15,770 nt of DNA from positions 1 to 15,770 of the forward strand of contig CAZRRV010000035.1 of NCBI GenBank assembly GCA_964602735.1, read 5' to 3'. Every line of letters begins with the position of its first letter. The stretch's first letter is position 1. The DNA comes from CAZRRV01 sp964602735 (GTDB taxonomy: Bacteria > Bacillota > Clostridia > Oscillospirales > Acutalibacteraceae). Shown here in pieces: positions 1-7,446 of the stretch. Below the pieces are notes generated by a model. The model saw only the letters and a list, made by a program, of their open reading frames with translations. It did not search any database and was not told the origin of the DNA. Position numbers and translations under genes: made by a program.

Positions 1-439
1 TAATAAACCGCAGTTCGCTCACCCGAATACCCGTTGAACAGATCGTCTGTAAAATTAAACTCAGCCGCCCGTCGCCCTCCCGCTCCGCCGCCCGGCAGAG
101 CCGTTTGTATTCCTCTTCGGAGAGTTCCCTTTCCTCCGGGCAGAAAACGCTTCTCTGTATCTTTTCGGATTTTACTTTAAGATCGTCCCAACCCAAAAAC
201 GAAAACAGGCTGTTTATACTCGCCAGCATCGAATTGACGCTACGGGCGGCGTAACCGGCGGAGATTAACCTACGCTTATACTCGATTACCTTTTCTTTCG
301 TAATTTCTTTCCCGCCCGCGAACTTTGCGAACGCGCGTATGTCGCGCAGATATTTTTCGATTGTGTTTTCGCTTTTCTCCTCTTCGATAAGACGGCTTTC
401 AAACATTTCGATAATTTTCTCGGTTATTGTTCTTCCCAC
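1..439 (-). CDS. Tyrosine recombinase/phage-type integrase, N-terminal part (cut by the window edge)
   Basis: The 146 visible residues match the front of a tyrosine recombinase, an enzyme that cuts and rejoins DNA at specific sites through a tyrosine nucleophile. Residues about 5-90 are a helical, basic SAM-like core-binding domain with the usual pattern (NTIEKYLRDIRAF, then SVNSMLASINSLFSFL). Residues 106-146 begin the catalytic domain; STGIRVSELRF carries the first catalytic arginine, R139. The remaining catalytic residues and the tyrosine lie beyond the left edge. I chose the GTG start at 439 because GGAGGG at 447-452 sits 7 bases upstream and no in-frame ATG lies near it. The visible part cannot tell a mobile-element integrase from a chromosomal XerC/D-like enzyme. 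The nearest neighbours are housekeeping genes, so no element is evident on this side. The family call is firm; the role is unknown. Confidence 0.88.
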   Translation of the reverse strand, partial: MGRTITEKIIEMFESRLIEEEKSENTIEKYLRDIRAFAKFAGGKEITKEKVIEYKRRLISAGYAARSVNSMLASINSLFSFLGWDDLKVKSEKIQRSVFCPEERELSEEEYKRLCRAAEREGDGRLSLILQTICSTGIRVSELRFI

Positions 440-478
440 CTGTTTTCCCTCCGGGTACCGGTGCTTCGGCATCAACAG

Positions 479-547
479 GGCGCCGATATAAAGCGGCGCC
501 GCGTAAACATTACCGTGCGTGTGCGCGGCAATATCACGCGGCGTCGC
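479..547 (-). repeat. Three-arm GC-rich inverted repeats between acpP and the recombinase gene
   Basis: Three segments can pair in two exclusive ways. On the minus strand, arm A (547-536) pairs with arm B (504-493) as a 12-base stem with one mismatch and a 31-base loop. Arm B can instead pair perfectly over 7 bases (500-494) with arm C (485-479), with an 8-base loop. No run of T follows either stem, so a standard intrinsic terminator is not supported. The position fits either the end of the acpP transcript or the leader of the recombinase mRNA. The pairings are read directly from the sequence; a regulatory role is inference. Confidence 0.5.
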
Positions 548-572
548 CTTTGCCTGTTCTGTAAAGGGCCGG

Positions 573-806
573 TTACTGTTCCCGTTTCGACTCGATATAA
601 TCCACAATATCGCCGACGGTTTTCACTTTTGAAATATCATCATCGGACATTTCAAGCTCGAATTCATCCTCAAGCGACATAACAAGATCGACGATATCGA
701 TACTGTCGACTCCCAAATCATCGGTAATATTCGATTTAAGCGTAACTTTGTCTTCCTCAATCCCCAACTGTTCGCAAATTATGGAACGGACTTTTTCAAA
801 AACCAT
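573..806 (-). CDS. acpP: Acyl carrier protein
   Basis: This 77-residue acidic protein is a complete acyl carrier protein, the small cytosolic carrier that holds growing acyl chains on a phosphopantetheine arm during fatty acid synthesis. The attachment serine is S35 in the motif LGVDSIDIVDLV, followed by the typical acidic helix (LEDEFELEMSDDD) and a C-terminal GDIVDYIES helix. Its length is normal for the family. The ATG at 806 is preceded by GAGGAGG (816-822) at 9 bases. It has its own strong promoter (884-912) and is not beside other fatty acid genes here: ricT is upstream and a recombinase gene downstream. The usual neighbours fabD, fabG and rnc are absent from the window. A specialised carrier protein is possible, but the sequence looks like the general FAS carrier. 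Confidence 0.95.
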   Translation of the reverse strand: MVFEKVRSIICEQLGIEEDKVTLKSNITDDLGVDSIDIVDLVMSLEDEFELEMSDDDISKVKTVGDIVDYIESKREQ

Positions 807-883
807 AGCATAAATCCTCCTCTTTATATATCACCGCAGACGGCGCCGTTACCGACACCGCCCGTTGTTTGTGATTAAGAAAT

Positions 884-912
884 ATAGTATATTGCCGAAC
901 GGCGTTTGTCAA
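884..912 (-). promoter_or_regulatory. Sigma-A promoter of acpP
   Basis: On the minus strand TTGACA (912-907) and TACTAT (889-884) are separated by exactly 17 bases, a near-perfect housekeeping promoter. Transcription would start near 877, giving a leader of about 70 bases before the acpP ATG at 806. The -35 box overlaps the last bases of ricT. I see no recognisable FapR operator in the leader. Confidence 0.85.
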
Positions 913-1793
913 GTGCTTTTTTTGTTTTTTCGGCGATCGTTCGGCGGTTGCGGCTCAAAACGGCTTTTTTCGGACTTACCTTTTCCGTCGCGCAGCGGCG
1001 TTACCTTATCGCGGTGAACCTCAATCGGAGCTATTTCGTTGCTTTTCAGCTTGACTTTTAACATACCGCTGATCAGGTTGCAGTCGGTTACGATACCCTC
1101 GCCGCTTTCCGTCATAACGGCGGAACCCGTTTTCGGCGTGATCTCGAGAAGTTTCGCGTAACTGTCCTGCTCGTACTGCAAACAGCACATTAGACGGCCG
1201 CAGTTCCCGGAAATCTTCGAAGGATTGAGCGACAGACCCTGCTCTTTCGCCATCTTTATGGAAACAGGCTGAAAATTCGCCGTAAACCGCGAACAGCAGA
1301 ACGGCTGCCCGCATATTCCCAGACCCCCGATGATTCTGGCTTCGTCGCGGACGCCGACCTGCCGCATTTCGATACGGACGCGGAATCTGGCGGCCAAATC
1401 TTTTACAAGCGCCCTGAAATCCACTCTCTCGCCCGCGGTAAAATAAAACATAAGCTTACTGCCGTCGAACAGAGATTCGACATCGACAAGGTTCATGGCC
1501 AAATGGTGCTGCTTTATCTTTTCCCGGCATACCTCCGCGGCTTCTTTTTCTCGCTCGGCGTTTTTTCGGCCGCGTTCCAGATCATCGTCGGAAGCGGGTC
1601 GCAAAACGGGGCGTATGTCGCGCTTTGAATCTTCCCCGGTCGCGGGCCGGTTGCCGTCGGCAACCTCGCCGAGAGCAATTCCGCGCGCCGTTTCCACTAT
1701 TACTTTATCCCCCCGCGAAAAGCGGTAATCTTTCGGGTCGAATGTATATGCGCGGCTTTCATTGTGAAAGCGCACCGTAATAACTTCATCCAT
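909..1793 (-). CDS. ricT: RicT/YaaT family protein (PSP1 C-terminal domain)
   Basis: The 294-residue protein matches RicT (YaaT) of Firmicutes. In Bacillus subtilis RicT forms a complex with RicA and RicF that binds iron-sulfur clusters and promotes RNase Y-dependent mRNA processing. The family core is clear: VETARGIALGEV near residue 33, then the PSP1 region with GGLGICGQPFCCSRF (C161, C166, C167) and NCGRLMCCLQYE (C198, C203, C204), the cysteines conserved in the family. The tail after about residue 265 is basic and probably disordered. I start it at the ATG at 1793 because homologues begin right before the VRF strand. An in-frame GTG at 1850 would add 19 residues with no fitting ribosome site. 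The site for 1793 is only moderate (AGGA, 6 bases). It follows holB after 105 bases, a pairing conserved in Firmicutes. RicA and RicF genes are not in the window. Confidence 0.92.
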   Translation of the reverse strand: MDEVITVRFHNESRAYTFDPKDYRFSRGDKVIVETARGIALGEVADGNRPATGEDSKRDIRPVLRPASDDDLERGRKNAEREKEAAEVCREKIKQHHLAMNLVDVESLFDGSKLMFYFTAGERVDFRALVKDLAARFRVRIEMRQVGVRDEARIIGGLGICGQPFCCSRFTANFQPVSIKMAKEQGLSLNPSKISGNCGRLMCCLQYEQDSYAKLLEITPKTGSAVMTESGEGIVTDCNLISGMLKVKLKSNEIAPIEVHRDKVTPLRDGKGKSEKSRFEPQPPNDRRKNKKST

Positions 1794-1898
1794 GGTATAT
1801 CCTGCCGCGCCGCGGCAATTCTCCTTTCGCCTGTTTATAACCCGTAACACCGTTCCTGCGGCCGGGATCCCGCGCTTTCGCTTTCAGGCGTTTCCCGA

Positions 1899-2744
1899 TC
1901 ATTTTCCCGTACCGCAACGCACCGCCTCCGCGGAGAAAAGGGAAAACAGCAACGGTTTGTTCCCGTTTTGCTTTATCGCGGCGGCCGTTTTCTCGGCGGC
2001 GTAGTAAAGCCTTGACAGCGCGGCGGGGGTAAATCCGTACTCCCGCCCGCCGTTATCAGCCGCGTCTCTTGCCGCCCGCGCAATGAATTCACATAACCTC
2101 CCGAAGAAATCGAGTATTACCTGCCGGTCTTTCTCTTTGCTTAAAGGGAAAAGCTCAGCCTGCAAATCCGCCTCCCTGCCGCCGGAGGCCAGACGCAATA
2201 TTCGGGCGAAATCATACGGCGTTTCGTCTCCGGCATTTCCGCCGGGAACCGTAAGCAGAAAAGAGACGCAGCGGGAGCGTACGGTGTCGAGCAACGCATT
2301 CGCGCTCCGGGTAAGCAATATAAACCGCACGGTCGGCGGAGGCTCTTCCAGCGTCTTCAAAAAAGCGTTCTGGGCTTCCGGCGTCATCAGTTCACAGTGT
2401 TTAAGTATAATCACACGAACCGCGGCCGAAAAGGGTTTGAGCGCCGCGTCGGCGTTTATGCGCCGCACGGTATCCACAGGGAACACGCTTTTTTCCGGCT
2501 CGTAAATCAATAAATCGGGGTGGTTCAGCGACCCGGCGAGCCTGCAGTTCCGGCATACCCCGCAGCCTGTCCCTTTACTGCACAGCAGAATTTCGGCCAG
2601 CGATTTCGCAAGGGTGAATTTACCGGCGTTTTTTTCGCCCTCGAACAACACGGCGTGCGGAACCCTGCCGGCGGCTATCAGCGCCGAAAGCCTCCGCTTT
2701 ACACCTTCGTTGCCCGCCGTGCCGGAAAAGAAATCCGCCGCCAT
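1899..2744 (-). CDS. holB: DNA polymerase III delta' subunit
   Basis: The 281-residue protein is the delta' subunit of the clamp-loader complex, which opens the beta sliding clamp and places it on primed DNA. It has the AAA+ fold in order: a P-loop-like GEKNAGKF (36-43), a four-cysteine zinc site (C55, C61, C64, C67), LMTPEAQNAFLKTLEEPP in the Walker B/sensor area (about 119-137) and the SRC motif at 157-159. The P-loop has F where ATPases have S or T, which fits the known loss of ATPase activity in delta'. The gene overlaps the trpS stop by one base (TAATG), so it is probably translated by coupling; its own ribosome site is weak. ricT follows, as in other Firmicutes. Confidence 0.94.
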   Translation of the reverse strand: MAADFFSGTAGNEGVKRRLSALIAAGRVPHAVLFEGEKNAGKFTLAKSLAEILLCSKGTGCGVCRNCRLAGSLNHPDLLIYEPEKSVFPVDTVRRINADAALKPFSAAVRVIILKHCELMTPEAQNAFLKTLEEPPPTVRFILLTRSANALLDTVRSRCVSFLLTVPGGNAGDETPYDFARILRLASGGREADLQAELFPLSKEKDRQVILDFFGRLCEFIARAARDAADNGGREYGFTPAALSRLYYAAEKTAAAIKQNGNKPLLFSLFSAEAVRCGTGK

Positions 2745-3736
2745 TACCGTACAAATCCCAGTTTGCTCATAACCCGCGAAACGGTCTTTTCCGCAACCGA
2801 CGCGGCTTTTTCCGCTCCGCCACGGAAAACCGTTTCGAGCGCGCCTTTATCTTCAATATATTCGAAATATCTTTCCCGCACGGGGCGCAGTATCTCGATT
2901 ACCGATTCGGCGACGGCGGTTTTGAACTGCCCGTACCCTCTGCCTTCAAATTCGTTTTCGATTTCAGCGGGGGTTTTGCCGGTAACGGCCGAGTAAATTG
3001 ATATAAGATTGTTTATCCCGTACCGCCCTTCGCCTGTTGAAACTGTCGTTCCGGAATCGGTTACGGCCCGTTTGAATTTGCGCATAATATCGTCCGGCGT
3101 GTCGATAAGGCTTATATAAGCGTTCGGGTTCGCATCGGATTTTGACATTTTTCTGGTCGGATCCTGCAACGACATCACTCTCGCCCCGGATTTACCCAAA
3201 AAAGGTTTCGGAACGGTAAACACATCTCCGTAAAGACGGTTGAAACGCTCCGCAATATCCCTCGTAAGCTCAAGATGCTGTTTTTGATCTTCGCCTATCG
3301 GGACATAATCGGCATCGTACAGGAGAATATCCGCCGCCATAAGGTCGGGATATGTGAAAAGCCCGGCGTTTATATTATCGGCGTGCGAACGGGATTTATC
3401 CTTGAACTGCGTCATTCTCGCGAGTTCCCCGAACTGCGTATAACAGCTCAGTATCCACGAAAGCAACGCATGCGCCCCTACCCGCGACTGTATAAACAGC
3501 ACGCATTTGCCGGGGTCGAGCCCCGCGGCGAGATAAAGCGCACAGGTAGTGTAAATCCGTTCGCGCAGTTCGGCGGGGTCAACGCGAACCGTCAAAGCGT
3601 GCAAATCCGCGACCATAAAAAAACAGTCGAATTCATTCTGCATAATCTCGCAGTTTTTAAGTGCGCCCAGATAATTGCCGAGGGTAAGCATCCCGCTCGG
3701 CTGAAATCCCGTTAAAACTCTTTCGCGTTTTCCCAT
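2744..3736 (-). CDS. trpS: Tryptophanyl-tRNA synthetase
   Basis: The 330-residue protein charges tRNA(Trp) with tryptophan in the cytosol. It is a complete class I synthetase of the bacterial TrpRS type: the first signature appears as PSGMLTLGNYLGA (13-25), where this family has T(I/L)GN in place of HIGH, and the second as RKMSKSDANP (195-204). YDADYVPIGEDQKQHLELTRDIAERFN (140-166) is the conserved tryptophan/tRNA-binding region, and the length is normal. The ATG at 3736 has a weak ribosome site (GGACGG, only 3 bases away). It lies 156 bases after the aminotransferase stop and overlaps holB by one base. Its leader contains a strong hairpin (3800-3822). I see no complete T-box riboswitch, and there is too little room for one in the gap. 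Confidence 0.96.
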   Translation of the reverse strand: MGKRERVLTGFQPSGMLTLGNYLGALKNCEIMQNEFDCFFMVADLHALTVRVDPAELRERIYTTCALYLAAGLDPGKCVLFIQSRVGAHALLSWILSCYTQFGELARMTQFKDKSRSHADNINAGLFTYPDLMAADILLYDADYVPIGEDQKQHLELTRDIAERFNRLYGDVFTVPKPFLGKSGARVMSLQDPTRKMSKSDANPNAYISLIDTPDDIMRKFKRAVTDSGTTVSTGEGRYGINNLISIYSAVTGKTPAEIENEFEGRGYGQFKTAVAESVIEILRPVRERYFEYIEDKGALETVFRGGAEKAASVAEKTVSRVMSKLGFVR

Positions 3737-3799
3737 ATTCCGTCCGCTTTCGTTTAGGTAATTCCAAAGCAGTTAACCGTTACGGCAACCCGTTCTGTG

Positions 3800-3822
3800 C
3801 GCGCCCGCGGTTCCGCGGCGCG
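3800..3822 (-). repeat. GC-rich near-perfect palindrome upstream of trpS
   Basis: A 23-base inverted repeat pairs 10 bases on each side, with one bulged base (3804) and a two-base centre (3811-3812), so a real hairpin would have a loop of about four bases. It lies 64 bases before the trpS ATG. On the plus strand TATTTTT follows it, but no plus-strand gene ends there. On the minus strand no T run follows. It could be a protein-binding palindrome or a leader hairpin; the sequence does not decide. Confidence 0.5.
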
Positions 3823-3843
3823 TATTTTTCAAAATCTCCGCTA

Positions 3844-3869
3844 ACATCAAAAAAACCGGGTTTTTATGT
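3844..3869 (-). terminator. AT-rich inverted repeat, weak terminator candidate after the glycolytic operon
   Basis: On the minus strand ACATAAAAACC and GGTTTTTTTGATGT form an imperfect inverted repeat 24 bases beyond the aminotransferase stop, with seven T in the second arm. The stem is A/T-rich with little G/C at its centre, unlike a strong intrinsic terminator. The position suits the end of the pgk-tpiA-gpmI-aminotransferase transcript, but read-through into trpS is likely. Confidence 0.3.
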
Positions 3870-3892
3870 GAACGCCGCCGTTATACTCCGCC

Positions 3893-5089
3893 TTATCGAC
3901 CGCCCGCCGGGTCGGTTTCGGCTATCGCCTCGCCGATGATTTTAATTCCCCGTTCGATTTCGTCTTCCGACGGAGTGGCGTAATTAAGCCTGAAACAGCA
4001 TGTGCGGCTCGAGAGATCGGCGGAAAATGTGTTGCCCGGCACCGCCGCCACCCCCCGCGCGGGAAGCTCGGCGCAGAGTTTCGCCGCGTCGAACCGCGGC
4101 GGCAGTTCAACCCACATGAACATTCCGCCGCTTACGGGATAAACCGTAGCGTAATCCGGCAGAAAACGATCGCAGCATTCTTTCATTAAATCCGCCTTTT
4201 CGCGGTAGATTTCACGGTTCCGGATCAGATGCTCTTTATATCCCGTCTGCTTCAGGAAACGGTAGCATATCATCTGGTTTATCACGCCCGTGTGCACATC
4301 GCTCACCTGTTTGCAGGCGGTAAGTCTCGCGGTAAGCGATGCGTCGGCAAGGCAATAGCCTACTCGCAGGCCGGGCGAGATGATTTTCGAAAACGATCCC
4401 GCATAAACAACCCTGTTATCCGTATCGAATGATTTTATGCAGGGAATATCCTCCCCGCGGAACCGCAGTTCGCCGTACGGATTGTCTTCTATTATCATAC
4501 AATCGTACTCGCGGGCAAGATCGAGCATTCTCTTCCGCCTTTCCGGCGAGAGACATGTACCCGTCGGATTTTGAAAATTCGGTATGGTGTAAATAAATTT
4601 GGCGCGCGGTTCCTCTTTGAGTCTTTGCTCGAGAATATCGGTATTCATTCCGTCTTTATCGACCGGCACCCCCGCAAGCCTCGCGCCGTACGAACGGAAA
4701 GCGTTAAGCGCCCCTATAAAACTCGGCTCTTCGCAAATTACGACATCGCCCTCGTCGCACATCGCCTTCGCGCAAAGTTCCATCACCTGTTGTGCGCCGG
4801 ATGTAATAATAATATCGTCGCCCGCGTCGCCTATCCGCCAACGGCGTTTCAGATCATCCCGCAGATAATCCCGCAGTTCGCCGTAGCCCTCGGTTATGGA
4901 ATATTGCAAAGCCTCAATGGGCTGTTCGCTTAAAATTTCGTTCGCGATCCTTAAAATATCACGGTACGGTATAGCCCGCGGCGATGGGTTGCCTGCCGCG
5001 AATGAAATAATATCGCCGTTTATTTTAAGCATTTCGCGTATTGCCGAAGGTTTAAGCTCCTCAATTCTGTGCGCGTAACGGATATTCAC
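3893..5089 (-). CDS. PLP-dependent class I/II aminotransferase (2-aminoadipate/aromatic type)
   Basis: The 398-residue protein is a fold-type I aminotransferase without the GntR DNA-binding domain of MocR proteins. Visible residues are the pyridoxal-phosphate lysine K235 in SFSKIISPGLRVGY, the cofactor-contacting N174 in NFQNPTG, D202 and Y205 in EDNPYGELRF, and R242; the start has the FAAGNPSP motif (30-37). The closest described types are 2-aminoadipate and multi-substrate aromatic/branched-chain aminotransferases; the substrate cannot be read from the sequence. I start it at the GTG at 5089: GGAGGA (5095-5100) lies 5 bases upstream inside the end of gpmI, and GTGA overlaps the gpmI stop by 4 bases. 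An in-frame upstream extension to 5221 would lie inside gpmI and resembles no aminotransferase N-terminus. It is the last gene of a glycolytic operon, so an amino-group exchange linked to glycolytic keto acids is possible, but that is inference. Confidence 0.9.
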   Translation of the reverse strand: MNIRYAHRIEELKPSAIREMLKINGDIISFAAGNPSPRAIPYRDILRIANEILSEQPIEALQYSITEGYGELRDYLRDDLKRRWRIGDAGDDIIITSGAQQVMELCAKAMCDEGDVVICEEPSFIGALNAFRSYGARLAGVPVDKDGMNTDILEQRLKEEPRAKFIYTIPNFQNPTGTCLSPERRKRMLDLAREYDCMIIEDNPYGELRFRGEDIPCIKSFDTDNRVVYAGSFSKIISPGLRVGYCLADASLTARLTACKQVSDVHTGVINQMICYRFLKQTGYKEHLIRNREIYREKADLMKECCDRFLPDYATVYPVSGGMFMWVELPPRFDAAKLCAELPARGVAAVPGNTFSADLSSRTCCFRLNYATPSEDEIERGIKIIGEAIAETDPAGGR

Positions 5090-6627
5090 GGCGTTCCTCC
5101 GATAAGGCTGCGGCCCGTCATTTCGCGCGGCTGCGGCAATCCCAGAATTTGCAGCATCGTAGGCGATATGTCGCAAAGCCGACCGCCTTCCCTGAGCCGG
5201 CACGGATAGCCGATTACGCAAAACGGCACGGGATTGGTTGTATGCGCCGTAAAAGGCGTGCCGTCGTCGTCGACCATTTTATCGGCGTTGCCGTGATCTG
5301 CGGTGACAATCGCGCTTCCGCGCATTTTCAACACCGAATCGACCACCCGCCCGACGCATTCGTCAACGGTTTCGACGGCTTTTACCGCCGCGTCGAAAAT
5401 CCCGGTGTGCCCCACCATATCGCAGTTGGCAAAATTGAGAATTACAACATCGTACTTTCCGCTTTCAACAGCCTCGCAAACCTTATCGCAAACCGGATAG
5501 GCGCTCATTTCGGGTTTCAGATCGAAAGTAGCGACATCGGGGGTCGGCACAAGGATCCGATCTTCTCCGGGGAATTTCACTTCCTCCCCGCCGTTGAAGA
5601 AAAACGTTACATGTGCGTATTTTGTGGTTTCGGCAATGCGTAATTGCGTCATACGGTTTTTTGAAAGGGTTTCGCCCATCGTCATCGACAGAGCCTCGGG
5701 CGCGAAAGCCACCCGTACATTCGGCATTGCGGCATCGTATTCCGTCATACAAACGAAATTTACTGTTCGGCGGCAGTCGTCGCGCCGGAACCCGTTAAAA
5801 TCAGGATCGACAAACGCGCGGGTAATTTCACGCGCGCGATCGGGCCGAAAATTGAAAAACACAACGCCGTCGCCGTCTTTTACGGGTTCCCCGCCCTCGC
5901 AGACGGTGGGAATTACAAATTCGTCGGTTATCGGCTTGCCGTCGGCGTCGCGTGTTTCGTAAGACCGTTCAACCGCCGAAACGGGATCGTCCGCCTGTAT
6001 TCCCTCTTTCAGCGTAATCGCGCGATAGGCTTTTTCGACACGCCCCCATTGTGTATCGCGATCCATTCCGTAATACCGACCCGCCACCGTCGCGATTTTG
6101 CCGATTCCGATTTCTTCCGTTTTTTCAATCAGTTCGCGCAAATATCCCGTTCCCGATGTGGGGGGAACATCCCGTCCGTCTAAAAACGCGTGAATGTAAA
6201 CTTTTTCAAGCCCCTGCCTTTTCGCCATTTCAAGCAGGGCGTAGAGATGCGAATTGTGGCTGTGCACCCCTCCGTCGGAGACAAGGCCCATCAGATGCAG
6301 CGCTCCGCCGCCGTCTTTCACCGATCGCATACAGTCAAGCAGTACATCATTGTTGAAAAAATCGCCGTCGCCGATTGATTTCGTAATGCGGGTCAAATCC
6401 TGGTAGACCACCCTGCCGGCGCCGATATTGGTATGGCCTACTTCGCTGTTGCCCATTTGCCCTTCGGGCAGCCCGACATCCATGCCGGACGCGCCGATTT
6501 GCGTGACCGGATATTTCGCGAACAGTTCATCGAGGCGGGGGGTTCGCGCGGCGGCAATGGCGTTGCCTTCTTTTTGCGGGCTAATTCCGAACCCGTCCAT
6601 AATTATAAGAACAAGCGGCTGTTTCAT
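5086..6627 (-). CDS. gpmI: 2,3-bisphosphoglycerate-independent phosphoglycerate mutase
   Basis: The 513-residue enzyme interconverts 3- and 2-phosphoglycerate in lower glycolysis without a bisphosphoglycerate cofactor, using two metal ions and a phosphoserine. Motifs appear in the family order: MDGFG with metal ligand D11, GNSEVGH with catalytic S61, SDGGVHSH and DGRDVPP in the inserted phosphotransferase domain, then NFANCDMVGHTG, TADHGNAD and AHTTNPVPF supplying the remaining metal ligands. Its length is typical. The ATG at 6627 has an AAAGG site 6 bases away and lies 19 bases after tpiA. Its stop overlaps the next gene's GTG, so the two are translationally coupled. Confidence 0.97.
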   Translation of the reverse strand: MKQPLVLIIMDGFGISPQKEGNAIAAARTPRLDELFAKYPVTQIGASGMDVGLPEGQMGNSEVGHTNIGAGRVVYQDLTRITKSIGDGDFFNNDVLLDCMRSVKDGGGALHLMGLVSDGGVHSHNSHLYALLEMAKRQGLEKVYIHAFLDGRDVPPTSGTGYLRELIEKTEEIGIGKIATVAGRYYGMDRDTQWGRVEKAYRAITLKEGIQADDPVSAVERSYETRDADGKPITDEFVIPTVCEGGEPVKDGDGVVFFNFRPDRAREITRAFVDPDFNGFRRDDCRRTVNFVCMTEYDAAMPNVRVAFAPEALSMTMGETLSKNRMTQLRIAETTKYAHVTFFFNGGEEVKFPGEDRILVPTPDVATFDLKPEMSAYPVCDKVCEAVESGKYDVVILNFANCDMVGHTGIFDAAVKAVETVDECVGRVVDSVLKMRGSAIVTADHGNADKMVDDDGTPFTAHTTNPVPFCVIGYPCRLREGGRLCDISPTMLQILGLPQPREMTGRSLIGGTP

Positions 6628-6646
6628 ATTGTGCCTTTCCGTGTTT

Positions 6647-7414
6647 TTATCTGCCTGCCGCGCGCACGATGGCGGCGAAATCGTCCGCCTTAAGCGAGGC
6701 GCCGCCTATAAGCCCGCCGTCGACATTCGGCATTGAAAGCAGCTCTCCGGCGTTCCCGGCGTTCATGGAACCGCCGTACTGTATGGTAACGCTTTTGGCG
6801 GTTTCATCGCCGTAAATACCCGCCAGAGTGTTGCGAATATCTCCGCAGGCGTCATCCGCCTGCGCGGCTGTCGCGGTTCTGCCCGTGCCTATCGCCCACA
6901 CCGGTTCGTACGCTATGACAACATTTTTAAGCTGTTCCGCCGAAATTCCTTTCAGCGCGATTTTCGTTTGCATTGCGGTGAGTTCGGCGGTAACGCCGTT
7001 TTCACGCTGTTCAAGCGTTTCCCCCACGCAGAGAATCACCTTAAGCCCGTTTCTTAACGCCGCGGTAAGGCGTTTGTTAACGGTTTCGTCGGTTTCCCCG
7101 AACCATGCGCGGCGCTCGGAATGCCCGATGATAACATACTCTACGCCCATTTCGGCCAGCATGGCGGGAGATACTTCGCCCGTAAAAGCGCCGCTTTGCT
7201 CGTAGTGGCAGTTCTGCGCCCCTATCTTTATCTGCGTTCCCCGCGTTTCCTCAATCGCGCTCTCCAAATCAACGAAGGGGACACACACCGCCACGCCGCA
7301 ACCGGCGCCGTTCACAAGGGGTTTGATTTCGCCGATCAGTTTCGCCGCCTCGGCGGGCGTTTTGTTCATCTTCCAGTTTCCCGCTATCAGCGCGGGGCGG
7401 AGTTTTTTATTCAT
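6647..7414 (-). CDS. tpiA: Triosephosphate isomerase
   Basis: The 255-residue TIM-barrel enzyme interconverts dihydroxyacetone phosphate and glyceraldehyde-3-phosphate. The catalytic residues are all present: K15 in AGNWKMN, H98 in IIGHSERR and E170 in AYEPVWAIGTG (the start of the flexible loop). Phosphate-binding glycines follow in YGGSMN and GLIGGASL near the C-terminus. The ATG at 7414 has GGGAG (7421-7425) at 6 bases. It sits 32 bases after pgk and 19 before gpmI, in one operon. Confidence 0.97.
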   Translation of the reverse strand: MNKKLRPALIAGNWKMNKTPAEAAKLIGEIKPLVNGAGCGVAVCVPFVDLESAIEETRGTQIKIGAQNCHYEQSGAFTGEVSPAMLAEMGVEYVIIGHSERRAWFGETDETVNKRLTAALRNGLKVILCVGETLEQRENGVTAELTAMQTKIALKGISAEQLKNVVIAYEPVWAIGTGRTATAAQADDACGDIRNTLAGIYGDETAKSVTIQYGGSMNAGNAGELLSMPNVDGGLIGGASLKADDFAAIVRAAGR

Positions 7415-7446
7415 GTTAATCTCCCTTTTCGGATTATACCCGTTCG

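Noticed and set aside
3800..3822. GGAACCGCG upstream of trpS resembling the T-box core sequence
   Set aside because: The match is part of a GC palindrome, only about 80 bases precede it in the gap, and there is no specifier stem or terminator/antiterminator pair.
5090..5221. A 44-residue N-terminal extension of the aminotransferase
   Set aside because: It lies inside the gpmI coding region, while a GTG with GGAGGA at 5089 gives a normal family N-terminus.
7433..7438. TATAAT just upstream of tpiA as an internal promoter
   Set aside because: No -35 box is present at the right distance and the start would leave too short a leader for the ribosome site.
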